Assembly: GCA_963932465.1 (NCBI GenBank)
Contig: OZ010799.1
Coordinates: 163,366,761 to 163,430,760, forward strand
Length of the DNA: 64,000 nucleotides
Source of the DNA: Maratus speciosus
Lineage: Eukaryota > Arthropoda > Arachnida > Araneae > Salticidae
Direction of reading: 5' to 3'
In this document: positions 11,292 to 22,722 of the stretch, piece after piece
Numbering within the stretch: the stretch's first letter is position 1
Layout: each line of letters opens with the position of its first letter
Notes under the pieces: generated by a model
What the model was told of the DNA's origin: nothing
Databases searched by the model: none
The model's input: the letters and a program-made list of their open reading frames with translations, nothing else
Position numbers and translations under genes: made by a program

Positions 11292-12203
11292 GGTGTCTCA
11301 TGGCTCTTAAATCTTCAAAATTTTCGAAATTTTAATTTGTTTAGATGTTAGACTCTTACCCTTTCTGAACATTTTGACATCGTTGTTTCTTTGAAATCCC
11401 CATTAGAACAGAAATTGTGGCTTTTAGAATTATACCCGTTCAATGGCTGAAGCGGCGATTCCGAAACTTTGATATCATTTTTCTCCAATTCACGTTTTTG
11501 AGCATAATGCGCAGAATATCTGAAAAACTTCTGCATATTTATTCTTGAAATTTTCAAAACATATGTTTCATGTTAGTCTAACCTAAACCTTAAATTTCAT
11601 CTTTATTGTTATAAAAAAATATTTTTTACAGGGTTCGTACGGGTCCTTGAATTTTTAAACTAAGAAATTCTACGATACCAGTATTTTATTATCTAAAATC
11701 TCTTCTTAAATAAGGCGAAATTTTACGCGTTTAAACTAGATTTATTTTTCTGTAAATAAATTCTGATATTTGGCCTTGACAATAACGGTACCCGTACGAA
11801 CCCTGTTTTAGGTGATTATACTGTTGAAATATTCAAAATTTTGCGTTAGCTAAATACAACTTTGTATTAAAAATATAAAAAGTGCTTTAAATAGAAATTT
11901 ATTTAGGTAATCTGAAGTATAATTAGGAACAAATAATTCCATTCTAGTTTTAGAATTTATTTTGTAATTTCGAGAGTAAGCTGTCATACCAATTTTCTGC
12001 TCGACAACTGTGTGACAGTATGGAGTCCCCTATAAATACTAATTCTGCATTTGGCATTTTTGTAAGTACATGAATTGAAAGAACATACTTATATCTTACA
12101 TCCCAATAAAAATTGTGTTTTTAAATCTTATAATTTTTTATTAAAGGTTGAAAATGATCTCTTTTTTTTTCTTTTTTTCCAACTTTAAGAGTCCTGAGAC
12201 CCC
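11292..12203. mobile_element. 912 bp TTAA-flanked element (piggyBac-like) between units A and B
   Basis: The termini ggtgtctcatggctcttaaa and, inverted at the right end, ggggtctcaggactcttaaa are paired. TTAA flanks both ends (11288-11291 and 12204-12207). It lies exactly at the A/B junction region and is missing from other junctions, so it is an insertion. It contains a hAT-type MITE at 11629-11805. The only sizeable frame (11348-11557, minus) shows no known domain. Confidence 0.85.
11629..11805. mobile_element. MITE, CAGGGTTCGTA family (copy 2)
   Basis: It starts CAGGGTTCGTACGGGTCCTT and ends ggtacccgtacgaaccctg, an inverted match of about 19 bases. It is the better preserved relative of 6271-6431 and is nested in the TTAA element. 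Confidence 0.85.
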
Positions 12204-12207
12204 TTAA

Positions 12208-13857
12208 CCGGACGATAGAAAGACGACTTGGTCCATTAGTGTTCTGACAAATTGCATGACTACACTGGGATGAGTTATATTCAATAAATGCTTTTTCAGT
12301 TTATATAAAATACTCTTCCTATAAAAGATAGGTTTTAATAGAAAGTTTCGTTTCTTCAATTAATGCAACATTTCGATATCAAGATAGCATCATGAAATGC
12401 AACCAGAAAATTATTGCCTTTATCTTGTATTTACTTTAAACGCTTCCGATAGTAAACCTTCTGCTAGAAGCTGTAAGAAAATAATTTCTGTATCATAACC
12501 TTTTGACTGAGTGTAAAGATCATTAGGTCTTCGAACATTTCTCATAAAATCGATTTGAACTGCTGTTAAGCTTTTCTCGAACTTAGCTTTTAAGATCTAT
12601 ATTACATAGTGCTGAGTCGAAACACATTTCGGACGCTTGGATTTGTTTAGTATAGTTATTGTTAAGTTATCATATTTATTAAGACATTGTTTCATTAATG
12701 TTATGACTTAAGAGACCTGTGCTGCTTATCTACTATCTGACGACAAATAATATCCGAATGTTAGTGATTAAGTGCACCATTAAGTATGTATGTGTATAGC
12801 AAACAAAATAACCACACAATTATTATCCGTGCAATGATTGATGGGATTGCACTAAAATAATCTTTACCCAAAGCATTTCTTTCCTCTTTGTGTAAATAAA
12901 TAGCAGAAATATGGTTTCTTTATAATTAATATTTGTTAAATTTTATACAGTATAGAAAAATTATAATTCAGTAGGATTTTTAATTTATTTTAGCATTAAT
13001 TTTTATTTTAGTATTGTAAAATACTTTGGCGTTCTAGCTTCAATCGAATATGCTCGGCATAATGAGGAATTTTTCAGTTGCCAAACGTGTTCGACAAATT
13101 AATAGCAAATATTGCATATATACTGAAAAAGAAAAAAAGATGAATGAATGCGTGAGGGAAATGATTAAACATGCTCAATCTCATGTTTTTTCATTTACAC
13201 TTCAACGCACTAATTTATATAATTAAAAGTTATTAATCATGAAAGTGATAATAAAATGTGGAATGATGGCACGGTATTAATTAATTATACATTGTTATAA
13301 TTATTCATTTTAGAAAACAGAATACTGTAGTTTTTTTTTTTTATTTTATAATCGAAGTCATTCATTTTGCATAAAAAAATAACTTGAAATTTCCATTCTG
13401 TGTTATTAATCACTGTAGTTAATATCATGCTTTCTCGGTGTAATTTGGAAAAATTCAAAATTGAACGTATGAGGCAATTTTATTAGAGTCTATAGTACCC
13501 TTATATTATTTTCAGATTACAAAGGTATTATAAATACAATAAATACTTTATACAAATCAAAGCAAAAAACACTTTTATTTTCAACACAGTGCTATCTTAC
13601 GATATTTGAGTAAAGGTTAAAGCTCTTTAAAATCATGTCAGATTGTTCTTCTTTTATTTTATGTGTAAAAAATGCAGCGTTAGTAATATTTTTTTATTCT
13701 ATACAAGGTATTTCACACCAAAATTAATCTTAATGAATTTATAAAATGTAATGAACGAAATATTTTTTTAATCAGCAAAGGGATAGAACTTTGATAAATT
13801 ATGCTGGACGCATGTTTCCTTTGTTGTTTCTATTATTCTTTTTTATATAATTTTTAC
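12208..13857 (+). repeat. tandem unit B (full length, uninterrupted reference)
   Basis: About 1.65 kb with no visible insertion. The conserved box is at 12717 and aaaatgtggaatgatggcac near 13254. It is useful as the empty-site reference for the other units. Confidence 0.88.
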
Positions 13858-14202
13858 GGACGGTAAAAATACAACAGGATCCGCTAGCTTTCTGACAAAT
13901 TGCGTGACTACACTCGGATGAGTTATAATCAATAGATGCTTTCACGCTTTATATAATATACTGAATTCCGAAGAAAGATAGGCTCTAACAGAAAGTTTAG
14001 TTTCTTTAATTAATGCAATACTGCGACCTCATAATAGTATCATGAAATTCAACTAGAAAATTATTGGCTTTACTTTAGACGTTCCAGATGTTTAGCTAGG
14101 AGCTTCAAAAGAACCATAACAGTGCCATAACCTTCTGACTGAGTGTAAAGATCATTAGGTCTTTCGAATTCATTTCATAAAATGGATTAGAACTATAGTT
14201 AA

Positions 14203-14950
14203 GGGGACCGGGAAAGCAAAATTCAACTAAAATATCGGTTTTTATTTTTTTATATTATTAAATAGCTTAAACTTTTATCTTTCCAACAATGTATCACACA
14301 TGTTTATATATGAAAAAAAAATAAGTGTTGAAATTAATCATTTTTTCTAAGAGTACTTCACAACTTAATGCCCATTTAAATCTTTAATTGACTTTTTATG
14401 AAAACTTAGATTTTTCATGTTTATGTTCCTTTTTTTCAATATCTATTAAACTTAAGAAATCAGATTTTTATTTAATACTTATATAATGATATACTGTATA
14501 CTTTAACACAGGGACTTAATGATTTGTTGCGAGTTATTTATTTTAGGCAGTGAAATCTTACAAAAAATGCTCATTGAAAAATGACTTTCAATAAATAATT
14601 AATTTGATTTTCACTTAGAAAGAAAATGGTCAGTTAAAATACATAAAGCCTGTTATTTTAACGACTCTAAAAAATCTAGACCTCTATCTTTCATCATTTC
14701 TGAGAAAAAGGTACATAAAGTTGACATGGCGGAGATAGAGCTTTCCCAGCAGTGTTGCCAGTGGCCTACCTTTTTTTAATTCAGATTTCTTGATTGACAC
14801 CACATTTTTGAAACGGTAAAATTCCCTTTGTTTTGGCCTTTATTAACATGTCATTAAATAAGGTGCATTTTACCATTTCAAAAAGTGGTTCAACCGAAAA
14901 TCTGAATTTTAAAAAAGTAGCCAATCTGGCAACAGTTTTTACCAGTCCCC
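14203..14950. mobile_element. 748 bp TTAA-flanked element in unit C
   Basis: TTAA stands at 14199-14202 and 14951-14954. The short inverted termini are ggggaccggg and, inverted, ggggactggt. Removing it joins ctatagttaa to gctgttcaag, which restores the unit order. A hAT-type MITE is nested at 14750-14937. Confidence 0.82.
14750..14937. mobile_element. hAT-type MITE, CAGTGTTGCC family (copy 2)
   Basis: It begins CAGTGTTGCCAGTGGCC and ends with an inverted copy near gccaatctggcaaca. The flanks tttcccag (14742-14749) and tttaccag (14938-14945) agree in 7 of 8 bases. It is most like the copy at 53446. Confidence 0.82.
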
Positions 14951-15142
14951 TTAAGCTGTTCAAGAAATGGAGTTACGAATAAAGCGGAAAAGACATATAA
15001 AAATACTGGCTACCAGCTGCTAGTGAAGTAACTGAGGAGATTGTCACAAGATGGCGGCAGTTTTTTTTAATCGGATCAATAGCAGGAGCAAACTCCCACC
15101 AGTAAATTTAAATAGAAAATTTCGTCTTATTTAAGCCACATT

Positions 15143-17232
15143 TGTAGTGTAGAAATCTACACAACAAGGCTTGTTATTAATTTAACTAATTAAATAATTT
15201 TCGCACGATCCAATAACATTTAAAAATAATTGAATTCTCGGAAAATAATTCTTTAGTAATTAATTTATACAATAAATTAAAATAACATAAAAAATACTCC
15301 AAAATTAAAGTATATTAAAATGAATAATTATATAATGCGTAGAAAAAAATAAAAATATATATGTTGTTTGGTATTGGTATGTTTAGAAAAAAATAAGGAA
15401 TATGAATTGTGAATTTATTTTGTATTAATATTGAAAATAAAACATTTCGAATTGTAAATATTTATATGTGCAAAAACAGTGTAATAAAATAAAACTCCCC
15501 AAATAAGACCAGTCAGAAAATAGGAAATTACAGATAAAGGGAACATTGCTGACGCCAGACATGGACAGTAAATGTATAGCGAAAGAATAGAAAATTTACG
15601 ATCAATTAAGATGGTTTTACAACACTCAACGTGGGTGGTGATTCCCATGAGAAACCTGGCACAAGGGGCAAAAAATTAAGTTAATGCTATGCAGTGAAAA
15701 ATAAATTGGCACGCCCATAGATAGGCATGTCTAGAGTACCAATAAGGGACCAGGAGTAGCCTCCAATCAGAACGACAGCTCTGGGTTAATTTAGCCCTCC
15801 CAAAAAAATGGATCTTGGAAGAAGGAAGGAGAAAAGAGGATTAAGTCTTGTGTCTCGTCCTCAAGAGGTTCTATAATTTTTGTTAAGATGTGACTTGATA
15901 CTTCAAAATTTTACACCAAGTTCTTTCGCAGCAAATTTTAAGGACAATACAAAATTTAGCGATTGAAATGAATGCTGAAAGCAGACAAATCTTTGTCACA
16001 AAAAAAATGATTGATGCAGAAAAAAAGGAAATGATGATGAAAATTAATGCTGAGAGTGGACCTGTCCTTGTCATGATCTATTGACAAAGATCGCTGAGAG
16101 CAGGCAAGTCTTTGTCCGGGAAATTAACTGATGCAGAATCTTACAGAAGTATTCACCTGATTTGGAGATGTACAGTGGTTAGTGATGAGATGCGAATGCA
16201 ACGAAGATATGATATATCAGCCGATTTCGCCTATGAAAGTGTACATTGTGGAGATGGAGCTCTAATTTTCATGCGTCACAGAGTGCCGAAAGAAAGTGAA
16301 ATTTGTTTGTGAAAGATCCCCATGAACTATATATATATATATAAAAGGAACTTTATGCCCCGATGAACTTACTTGTGTTTAGGATTCCATGAACTATGAG
16401 TGAACTGTATGATTTGGATGATTACAGAAAAGATCGAAGTCTGTTTGGGTGAGAAATTCCTTATATTTATTTCAATATATTCGTGGCTATTGTTTTCATG
16501 TTTTCTTATGACGTGTACATTTAATATTAAGCAACTAATTTTCTAAATTTCCACTAAAGTACATAATCTTATGTCATTGAATATTATGATTGTTTATGAT
16601 AAAGATTTTAATGATAACGGGAATACTATTTTTCATAAATAAAATTTTGATTAAAATTTTGGCAAAAGCCCCATCATCGGATCGTGCTGTGAACAAAAAA
16701 GGGGCAAGTATAAGATAACATAAATTGATAAAAAAAATAAGTAACAAAGTATAATTTTGATGAAAGCTTTGCTGTTCTAATGAGAACGGAACTATGTTAT
16801 ATTCTGATAAAATAGTAGATAATTTGAAAAGATTATTATGATATAAAAAAGTCATATTTGAGTTATGAATTTTATATAAATGAAAATAAAGTTTGTTTAT
16901 GTGTGCATACTTGTAAGTCCTTCCTTTGAATTCCTTGTTCCCTTTTAGATAATACTCATAATTTATGGTATCTAATATTTTGGAATTATTAGAATTGGAT
17001 GTTTCTCTATGCAACCTACAAGTTCGATATTTCCATTTCAACGTTAAATAAGTCGTCCTTGAGTTATTGCCAAAATTAATTTTATTCCAAAATTTTCTTC
17101 TCTCCTAATTTATTAAATAACATTATCCCATTAGATCTTTTCACAACGCAGATCGGGATAACTGTTTCTATCGTACTAATCATTTTACTGTCGCGTGACC
17201 CTGTGTGTTATGGCGTCCAAATCGTCACAACA
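15143..17232 (+). repeat. 5' LTR (2,090 bp)
   Basis: Begins TG and ends CA. It contains a TATA motif at 16336-16347, with three imperfect ~65 bp repeats around 15965-16125 (gctgaaagcagacaaatctt, gctgagagtggacctgtcct, gctgagagcaggcaagtctt) upstream of it, where U3 enhancers usually lie. No long frame in it has a known domain. Confidence 0.8.
16336..16347 (+). promoter_or_regulatory. TATA box of the LTR promoter (predicted)
   Basis: TATATAAAAGG follows a short TA repeat inside the 5' LTR. Its position would place transcription start near 16370, giving a U3 of about 1.2 kb. Inferred from motif and position only. Confidence 0.5.
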
Positions 17233-17499
17233 TACTAAAATTTAATGGTGCTAATACCAGGTGTTAGTAATGGAATTTAGGACGTAAAATGAAATGGTTG
17301 CAATGATTTAACTTAGAAAAAAAATATATTATTATTTTCCTCTATTTTTATTTTTCTTTTCAATTACTAACAAAATTATTTTCGTATGTTATATAAAAAA
17401 ATATTTATGTGTATAACAAAAAGAAAAACTAAGAAAAAGAGTAGTTCAGTTCACAGCACATAATTTAGTATGAGCATAACGAGTGATTATTATAATTAA

Positions 17500-17699
17500 C
17501 CCCTTGGGGACGAGCGACACGTATACGTGCCGGAAATAGGCCTAAGGATCCTCGTTTATCCTCACCAGTAAAAATTTACTGTAAAATTTTCCTTATTTAA
17601 TCCGAGCATTTTCCCTATTTGAATAGGCACAAACTTCTGTTTTTTAAAACTGGTAGCAAAGTAATAAACAGTTCGTGAAAGGCTCCCGTCTCGAAGGGG
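17500..17699. mobile_element. 200 bp TTAA-flanked MITE (family T1-like) in the LTR element leader
   Basis: TTAA at 17496-17499 and 17700-17703, with termini ccccttggggacgag and, inverted, ccccttcgagacgggag. Contains the palindrome cacgtatacgtg, which also occurs near 63910 by the piggyBac element. It inserted between the 5' LTR and gag and so postdates that retrotransposon. Confidence 0.85.
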
Positions 17700-17995
17700 T
17701 TAATATCTATGAAAGGAAATATTGGTGAAAATTTCATATTGTGTTTTATTTATGTGCATGCATGCAGAATATTCAGTGTTATTTCAGTAGAATTTATGCG
17801 AAAATATTATTTTACAAATTAGTATGATCTTGAAAATAGAGATAGACAATTATATTCTAAAATTAAAAAAAATAATAATTTGCAGTGTAGGAAATTTCTG
17901 AGAAACTAAGATAGAAGCAAAACAAAATAGAAATTATTCATTTATATATTTGGGAATTGCAGCCGCTAGGAAAATAAGCCATAAAAAATTAAATC

Positions 17996-19345
17996 ATGAC
18001 AGGCGGCAGAGGGAAGAGACAAACTTCTCCTGAAAGGGAAACATTTACGATAGGAGTAGATACCTTAATAAATTCTCTCCAAAATTTTGAAGATAAACCA
18101 GACCAAGAAATTACACAATTTTTTGACGAATTTGAAGAATTAGCCGATGCGGCACAATTTCCCGATGATATCAAATTAGTACTTGCAAAATCAAAATTTA
18201 AAGGGCAAGCACGGGAAATTATGAAAAATACAACAGAACTTCATAAGGCAAACGACTACAAAACATTCAAAGAAAATTCAATAAAGCAGTTTCAAAAAGA
18301 AAAATCTTTCGCAAAAGCGCAATTACAGTTCATTAACGCGAAACAAACAGCCAATCAAACGATTGAGGAATTCACTAAAAAATTCAATAAAGAGGCACAA
18401 AAATATTTAGCTTTATCGGGACACGAAAAAAAAATGGAGCAAAAGAACTGCTTGAAACGATGAAATTAACAAAATACCTTGAGGCGTTGAGACCGGATAT
18501 TTCTTTTGAATTAAAAAAAATATCCTCCAACAAAATTCGACGATGCTTTTAAACGGGCCAAGGACATCGAATTAGCAATCAACGGAAAATGCGCAGGCGA
18601 AATGAACAACTTAACAGAAACTAGTGAAAAAAAATTGTATGAGGCACTAATCAATATGTCCCAAGAGCAAAAAACTGAAATACAAGACCTAAAGAAACAG
18701 ATAAATAATTTAAAGCTTGAGACACATGAAAACAAACAAAACGAAGGGGAAATTAATCGCATCACCCAACAATTCTGTCACATATGCAACAAATCAAGTC
18801 ACCAAACACAACATTGTTTTTTTAATAAAAGAAGCGAAAATTCTGTACAACATAGAGGAGCACAACAATACAATGTTAGGCCAAGATTTCCAAGGAACTA
18901 CCATACAAATTACAATTATAAAAATTTCCAAAGAAGTCCACAAAATTATATTCCGCATTTTCAAAATCCTCAAAATTTCAATTCCATAAGACCGCACTAC
19001 AATCAGCTTCGACAAAATTATATGTACAATGTGATGCCCAATTGGCATAATGATTCTCAACAGCTGATAGGTCAAAATCAAATGCACCAAGGGTATTACA
19101 ATTTTCAAAACACTGTCCCAATCCAAAATGCTGATTTTATACAGGGGAATAATGCACAAATTCAATATACAGGGCAATACCAAGGCGTCACAAATATACA
19201 AAACGGGCAAAACAATTTTTCTCAACCACCTAATGATAGAAATAAAGAAACGCAGCCCACTATTACCTTCCCAAGTGAAAATCAACAGAGACGGGGTAGA
19301 CAAAATACCAGAGGAAAAAGAGGACACCATCATTTAAACCGATAA
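17996..19345 (+). pseudogene. gag: gag of the gypsy-type element (two compensating frameshifts)
   Basis: The capsid-like region runs from MTGGRGKRQTSPERETF and includes KSKFKGQAREIMKN and QTANQTIEEFTKKF, in the style of Ty3/gypsy retrotransposon gag. The reading frame is lost in an A9 run (18426-18434) and regained in an A8 run (18513-18520), so the start and end of the protein share a frame. A coiled-coil-like Lys/Glu/Gln segment follows (about 18640-18750). Then comes a perfect CCHC zinc knuckle, C-x2-C-x4-H-x4-C, at 18776-18817, and a long Asn/Gln/Tyr-rich C-terminus ending in a basic stretch. The product would be about 450 residues and would package element RNA. Because the frameshifts sit in homopolymers, sequencing error is an alternative to decay. 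Confidence 0.88.
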
Positions 19346-19368
19346 GGGGGCCTCAAAATTTAGCACAA

Positions 19369-20412
19369 GTGCAAACCCGTAGGTCCCGCATATTAAAAGA
19401 AAAACAGGGTTATAACATAAAAACAAAACTTCACAAAAAATTGAAAAAAAAAAACATGAACATGAGAAAAAAAAACGTGTTTGAGGCTGAGGAAAATCAA
19501 AATTCTAAGGTTAAAGAAAAATTGATAGCAAGTTGCAACTCAGGAAGAAACAATGAGTTACCAATATGGAATTTAAAGATAAAAAAGGAACTAATTATAC
19601 CCAGTTTAGTAGATAGTGGAGCAAGTATTAGCCTATTGTCACCAGAAATTTTTGAAAAAATAAAACAGACAGATATAAAAATTAAATATTTAGCCAATCA
19701 ATTAAAATTACAACTTTGTCAAATAAAACGATTCCGTTCAAAAACTGCGTAAAAATTAAATTTAAAAATGAGAATAATTTCCTAAATGGGACATTTTATG
19801 TCACAAAAGAAGAATTTGACCGCGATTACAAGATTATTTTAGGATATGATTTTTTAAAAAGTAACAAAATAATCATGGACTTGGAAAACAACATTTTAAA
19901 AATTAACAATACGGTAATTAAATTAAATTCCAATGAAAATCAATTTACAGAAGCTAACAGGATTCAAAAAACACAACAAAATGACAATTTTCAAACTGTA
20001 CCCAAACAAATTAATTCTAATGATCATTATAATTCTAAAAATAACATAAGAGCATTTGTAGAAAACAAAATTACTCTAAGGCCTAAAGAATCGAGATTAG
20101 TAAATTTAATTTTCGACGGAGTTATAGAAAAAGACCAACAATTCTTTTTTCAACCCAAATACAATAATAAAAAATTAGCAATTCAGAATTCTGTTCATAA
20201 AAGTAAAGAATCCGACAATAATTCATTTCGAATTATAGTACAGAATCTCTCCAACAAATATTTAAAATTATACAAGGATCAAGAAATGGGGAAGATTACA
20301 ACTGATTTTTCTATTAAAGAACAAAATGAAACAAATACTGACAGTATTTATGAAGTTAACAATTTAAATATAACACAAATTAGAGAATTGCGAAGAAAAG
20401 AATTGTCAAGAG
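19369..20412 (+). pseudogene. pol: protease and start of pol, truncated before RT
   Basis: The aspartic protease signature LVDSGASISLLS is visible, with the catalytic Asp codon at 19612-19614. A frameshift near 19700-19715 moves the sense to another frame, where ILGYDFLKSNKIIMDLENN gives the C-terminal half of the protease fold. About 170 polar residues follow and end near RELRRKELSREN, where RT would be expected. The frame then runs into LTR sequence at 20413, so the polymerase and integrase part has been deleted. The apparent ORF end at 20501 is LTR sequence, not protein. Confidence 0.85.
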
Positions 20413-20654
20413 AGAATTGGATGTTTCTCTATGCAACCTACAAGTTCGATATTTCCATTTCAACGTTAAATAAGTCGTCCTTGAGTTATTGCCAAAATTA
20501 ATTTTATTCCAAAATTTTCTTCTCTCCTAATTTATTAAATAACATTATCCCATTAGATCTTTTCACAACGCAGATCGGGATAACTGTTTCCATCGTACTA
20601 ATCATTTTACTGTCGCGTGACCCTGTGTGTTATGGCGTCCAAATCGTCACAACA
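20413..20654 (+). repeat. 3' LTR remnant (last 242 bp)
   Basis: Near-identical to 16991-17232 over its whole length with no indel; the one difference I see is actgtttct versus actgtttcc. It ends at GTCACAACA before the ACATT duplication. The high identity points to a young insertion or gene conversion. Confidence 0.85.
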
Positions 20655-21154
20655 ACATTCATCGTTCCACATCCAGCATTATTCACGGAAATATTTTCTC
20701 AAAAACATGGTAAAAATTTCTATTTGTTTTTACTGATGTCAGTTAGCCCAGGTATTATAATAATTGTCACTGACTCTGACAGTAGGTTATCTAAGTTGTC
20801 ACAATATGGCGGAAACGCAGAGCCTGACTACCATCAAAGTAATCTTCCACCAGTAAAAATGAATATGTATTTCTGTCGTTGTTTATTACTGAAATCCTGC
20901 ATTAGTAAGAAGCTTAAATAGGGAGAAATTTTTTATTTAAATTTACTGGTGGAAGATTCCTCCAGCGGTAATCAACACCTGCGAAAGCGGTTACATTTGA
21001 AGCTTCAGTATTTTAAGGATATGTCAGTTCCTCTTTATTAATAGTTCCATGGTTCAAGGTGTTAGCTTTTAAGAGTTATATTAGAGACTGCTGAGACAAA
21101 ACGTCTGCTTGGATTTGTTTCACGAAGTTACTGTTAAAGCATTATACTTATTAA

Positions 21155-21602
21155 CCATTAACGCCCAGTGTCATCATTTGAGGACGCTAGACTTAATAGC
21201 AAGAAACCGCTTTTCACACAAGTAAATATGAACATAAATATATACTCATAGCTGCCAACCTTTCACTAATCTTCCGTAATGTCTGGATTAATTTGACCCC
21301 GGTCAACCACATTTCGAACCAGAAAATTTATTTCATGAATGCTTATGTATTCGGTTCCAGGTTTCTACGTGGAACATATTTCATTTCATTTCTTTATACA
21401 ATTTCTGGTTCGAAACGTGTTAAACCAGGATCAAATTAACGCAAGTATTACGGAAGATTAGTTTGAGGTTGGCACCTATGTATACTTTCTTTCATGAGAC
21501 AAATTCCTTGATAAAATAGGATAAAAATTACTCTTCTTTTAAAAGTGGTGGGGAATACAAAATTTACATTTTAACGAAGATAATAATTTGGGCGCTAATG
21601 GG
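21155..21602. mobile_element. TTAA-flanked element with an internal hairpin
   Basis: TTAA at 21151-21154 and 21603-21606. The termini ccattaacgccc and, inverted, cccattagcgccc are paired. An inner inverted pair at about 21248-21325 and 21405-21480 shares ttccgtaat and ctggttcgaaa-type blocks, so the element could fold into a nested hairpin. Confidence 0.78.
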
Positions 21603-21907
21603 TTAACCTTTAAATGCATAGTGATGCATATCTGCATCACTTTATTTAACTCGTTCAGACATTATATTTATATAGAAATATTAATCCAGTAAAAATTTCA
21701 GCACTATGCTATAAAAAAAGTTAAAAATCTATCTTAAAATTTCTGGTGTCATAAATAATATAAAAAATAAACAACATAATTCTGAAAGATTAATTCGTGC
21801 ATTTAATGATTAAGTTTTACAAAATAAAATATTATATAAAACTAGAGAACAGGAATTCTGCTTTTTCAGAATTTAGTGTCGCCCCCGGCATTTCCATTAC
21901 TTCATTT

Positions 21908-22206
21908 TCTTCTGGTGGACTGGTGGTTTCTATTATTATGAAACAGCCATTATAAATGAAGTGTTAGGTGGAGATGAAAGAGCAGTCGTAAAAAGTTGGA
22001 CCTCTGATTTTCTGGTCAGAATGGGAAGAAAAAAATGGCCATACTTTTTTTTTTTTTTTTTTGAAAAAGGAAAATATGGAAAATTTTTCCCCATTCTCAC
22101 CAGAAAATCAGAGGTCTAACTTTTTACGGCTGCTCTTTCATCTTCACCTAACACTTCAGTTATAATGGCTGTTTCATAATAATAGAAGCCACCAGTCCAC
22201 CAGAAG
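21908..22206. repeat. ~115 bp-arm hairpin
   Basis: Arms at about 21908-22023 and 22090-22206 are almost perfect inverses, sharing for example ctggtggactggtgg, attattatgaaacagcc and gaaaatcagaggtc. They enclose a short loop with an 18-base T run. It is probably a rearranged piece of a Tigger-like element, because a Tigger-type terminus follows at 22232-22268. Confidence 0.85.
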
Positions 22207-22231
22207 AAAATAACTCGGTGAGAGCGGACAC

Positions 22232-22268
22232 TCGGTTAAGGGGAATTGGGATAATCGGGACTCTACTG
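22232..22268 (-). mobile_element. Tigger-type terminus (CAGTAGAGTCCCGATTATCC), followed by TA
   Basis: Read on the minus strand it starts CAGTAGAGTCCCGATTATCC, next to TA at 22269-22270. The other end was not found; the hairpin upstream may be what remains of the body. A related end is at 55769. Confidence 0.6.
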
Positions 22269-22270
22269 TA

Positions 22271-22620
22271 GCTCAGTTTTAAGACTTAAAACACGTGATT
22301 TTATTTTATATAAAACGACGTCATCCGAATCCGCTGAAGAATTCCTCATTTACGATACAATCATAAACATCTACAATAAAGTATGGGTAGGACGTCACTA
22401 TCTCAGAATAATACACAAATACAGCAAAAAGAAAGCAATTCATTAATATTTTTTCAAAACAGCACGTATTTTAATTACCTTTTTTCAGTTTTTATGGGAA
22501 AGTGGCAACAAAAAGATATAATTGCTATTTTTCAACTATTTTTTCTTTACTTTCTACAGAAATGGAGTACTTGAGTTGCCAAAATGAAACAAATGTCTCT
22601 AAAAACTACAAAAAAGTTAA
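22271..22620. other. AT-rich interval between two Tigger-type elements
   Basis: No TIR or domain is visible. The open frame at 22383-22574 is Phe/Gln-rich low-complexity sequence without a recognisable domain. Confidence 0.4.
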
Positions 22621-22722
22621 TACAGTGAATTATCGATAAGTCGAATTCGAAGGGACCTGCAAAAATATTCGAGTTATCGTAAATTCGACTTATCAAAAAT
22701 CCTTAAATACATACGGAAAATA

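Larger units (their letters stand above)
15143..20654 (+). mobile_element. LTR retrotransposon, gypsy-type, internally deleted, TSD ACATT
   Basis: It starts TGTAGTGTAG and ends GTCACAACA, with the 5 bp duplication ACATT at 15138-15142 and 20655-20659. A 242 bp segment (16991-17232) recurs at 20413-20654 with one visible mismatch. The simplest reading is a 2,090 bp 5' LTR, a gag-protease region, and a deletion that runs from before RT into the 3' LTR, leaving only the last 242 bp of that LTR. RT, RNase H and integrase are absent, so the copy cannot be autonomous. Confidence 0.88.
14966..21051. mobile_element. CATGG-ended MITE (copy 2), split by a 5.5 kb LTR element
   Basis: The left part 14966-15142 begins aatggagttacgaataaag. 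The right part 20655-21051 ends ttattaatagttccatg. The host flanks gttcaaga (14958-14965) and gttcaagg (21052-21059) agree in 7 of 8 bases, so both parts belong to one insertion into unit C. The internal atggcgg and cttccaccagtaaa motifs match copies 1, 3 and 4. Confidence 0.85.

Noticed and set aside
16574..17041. 155-codon minus-strand ORF
   Set aside because: Lies in the 5' LTR of the retrotransposon, antisense, low-complexity, with no domain; part of it recurs in the 3' LTR only because the DNA is repeated.
18794..19333. 179-codon minus-strand ORF
   Set aside because: Antisense shadow of gag; hydrophobic composition arises from the reverse complement of Asn/Gln-rich codons.
16991..20654. 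A short-LTR element with 242 bp LTRs
   Set aside because: The 16991 end has no TG start or matching flank, whereas 15143 gives TG, and ACATT duplicates exactly at both outer ends. The 242 bp repeat is better explained as the end of a longer LTR.
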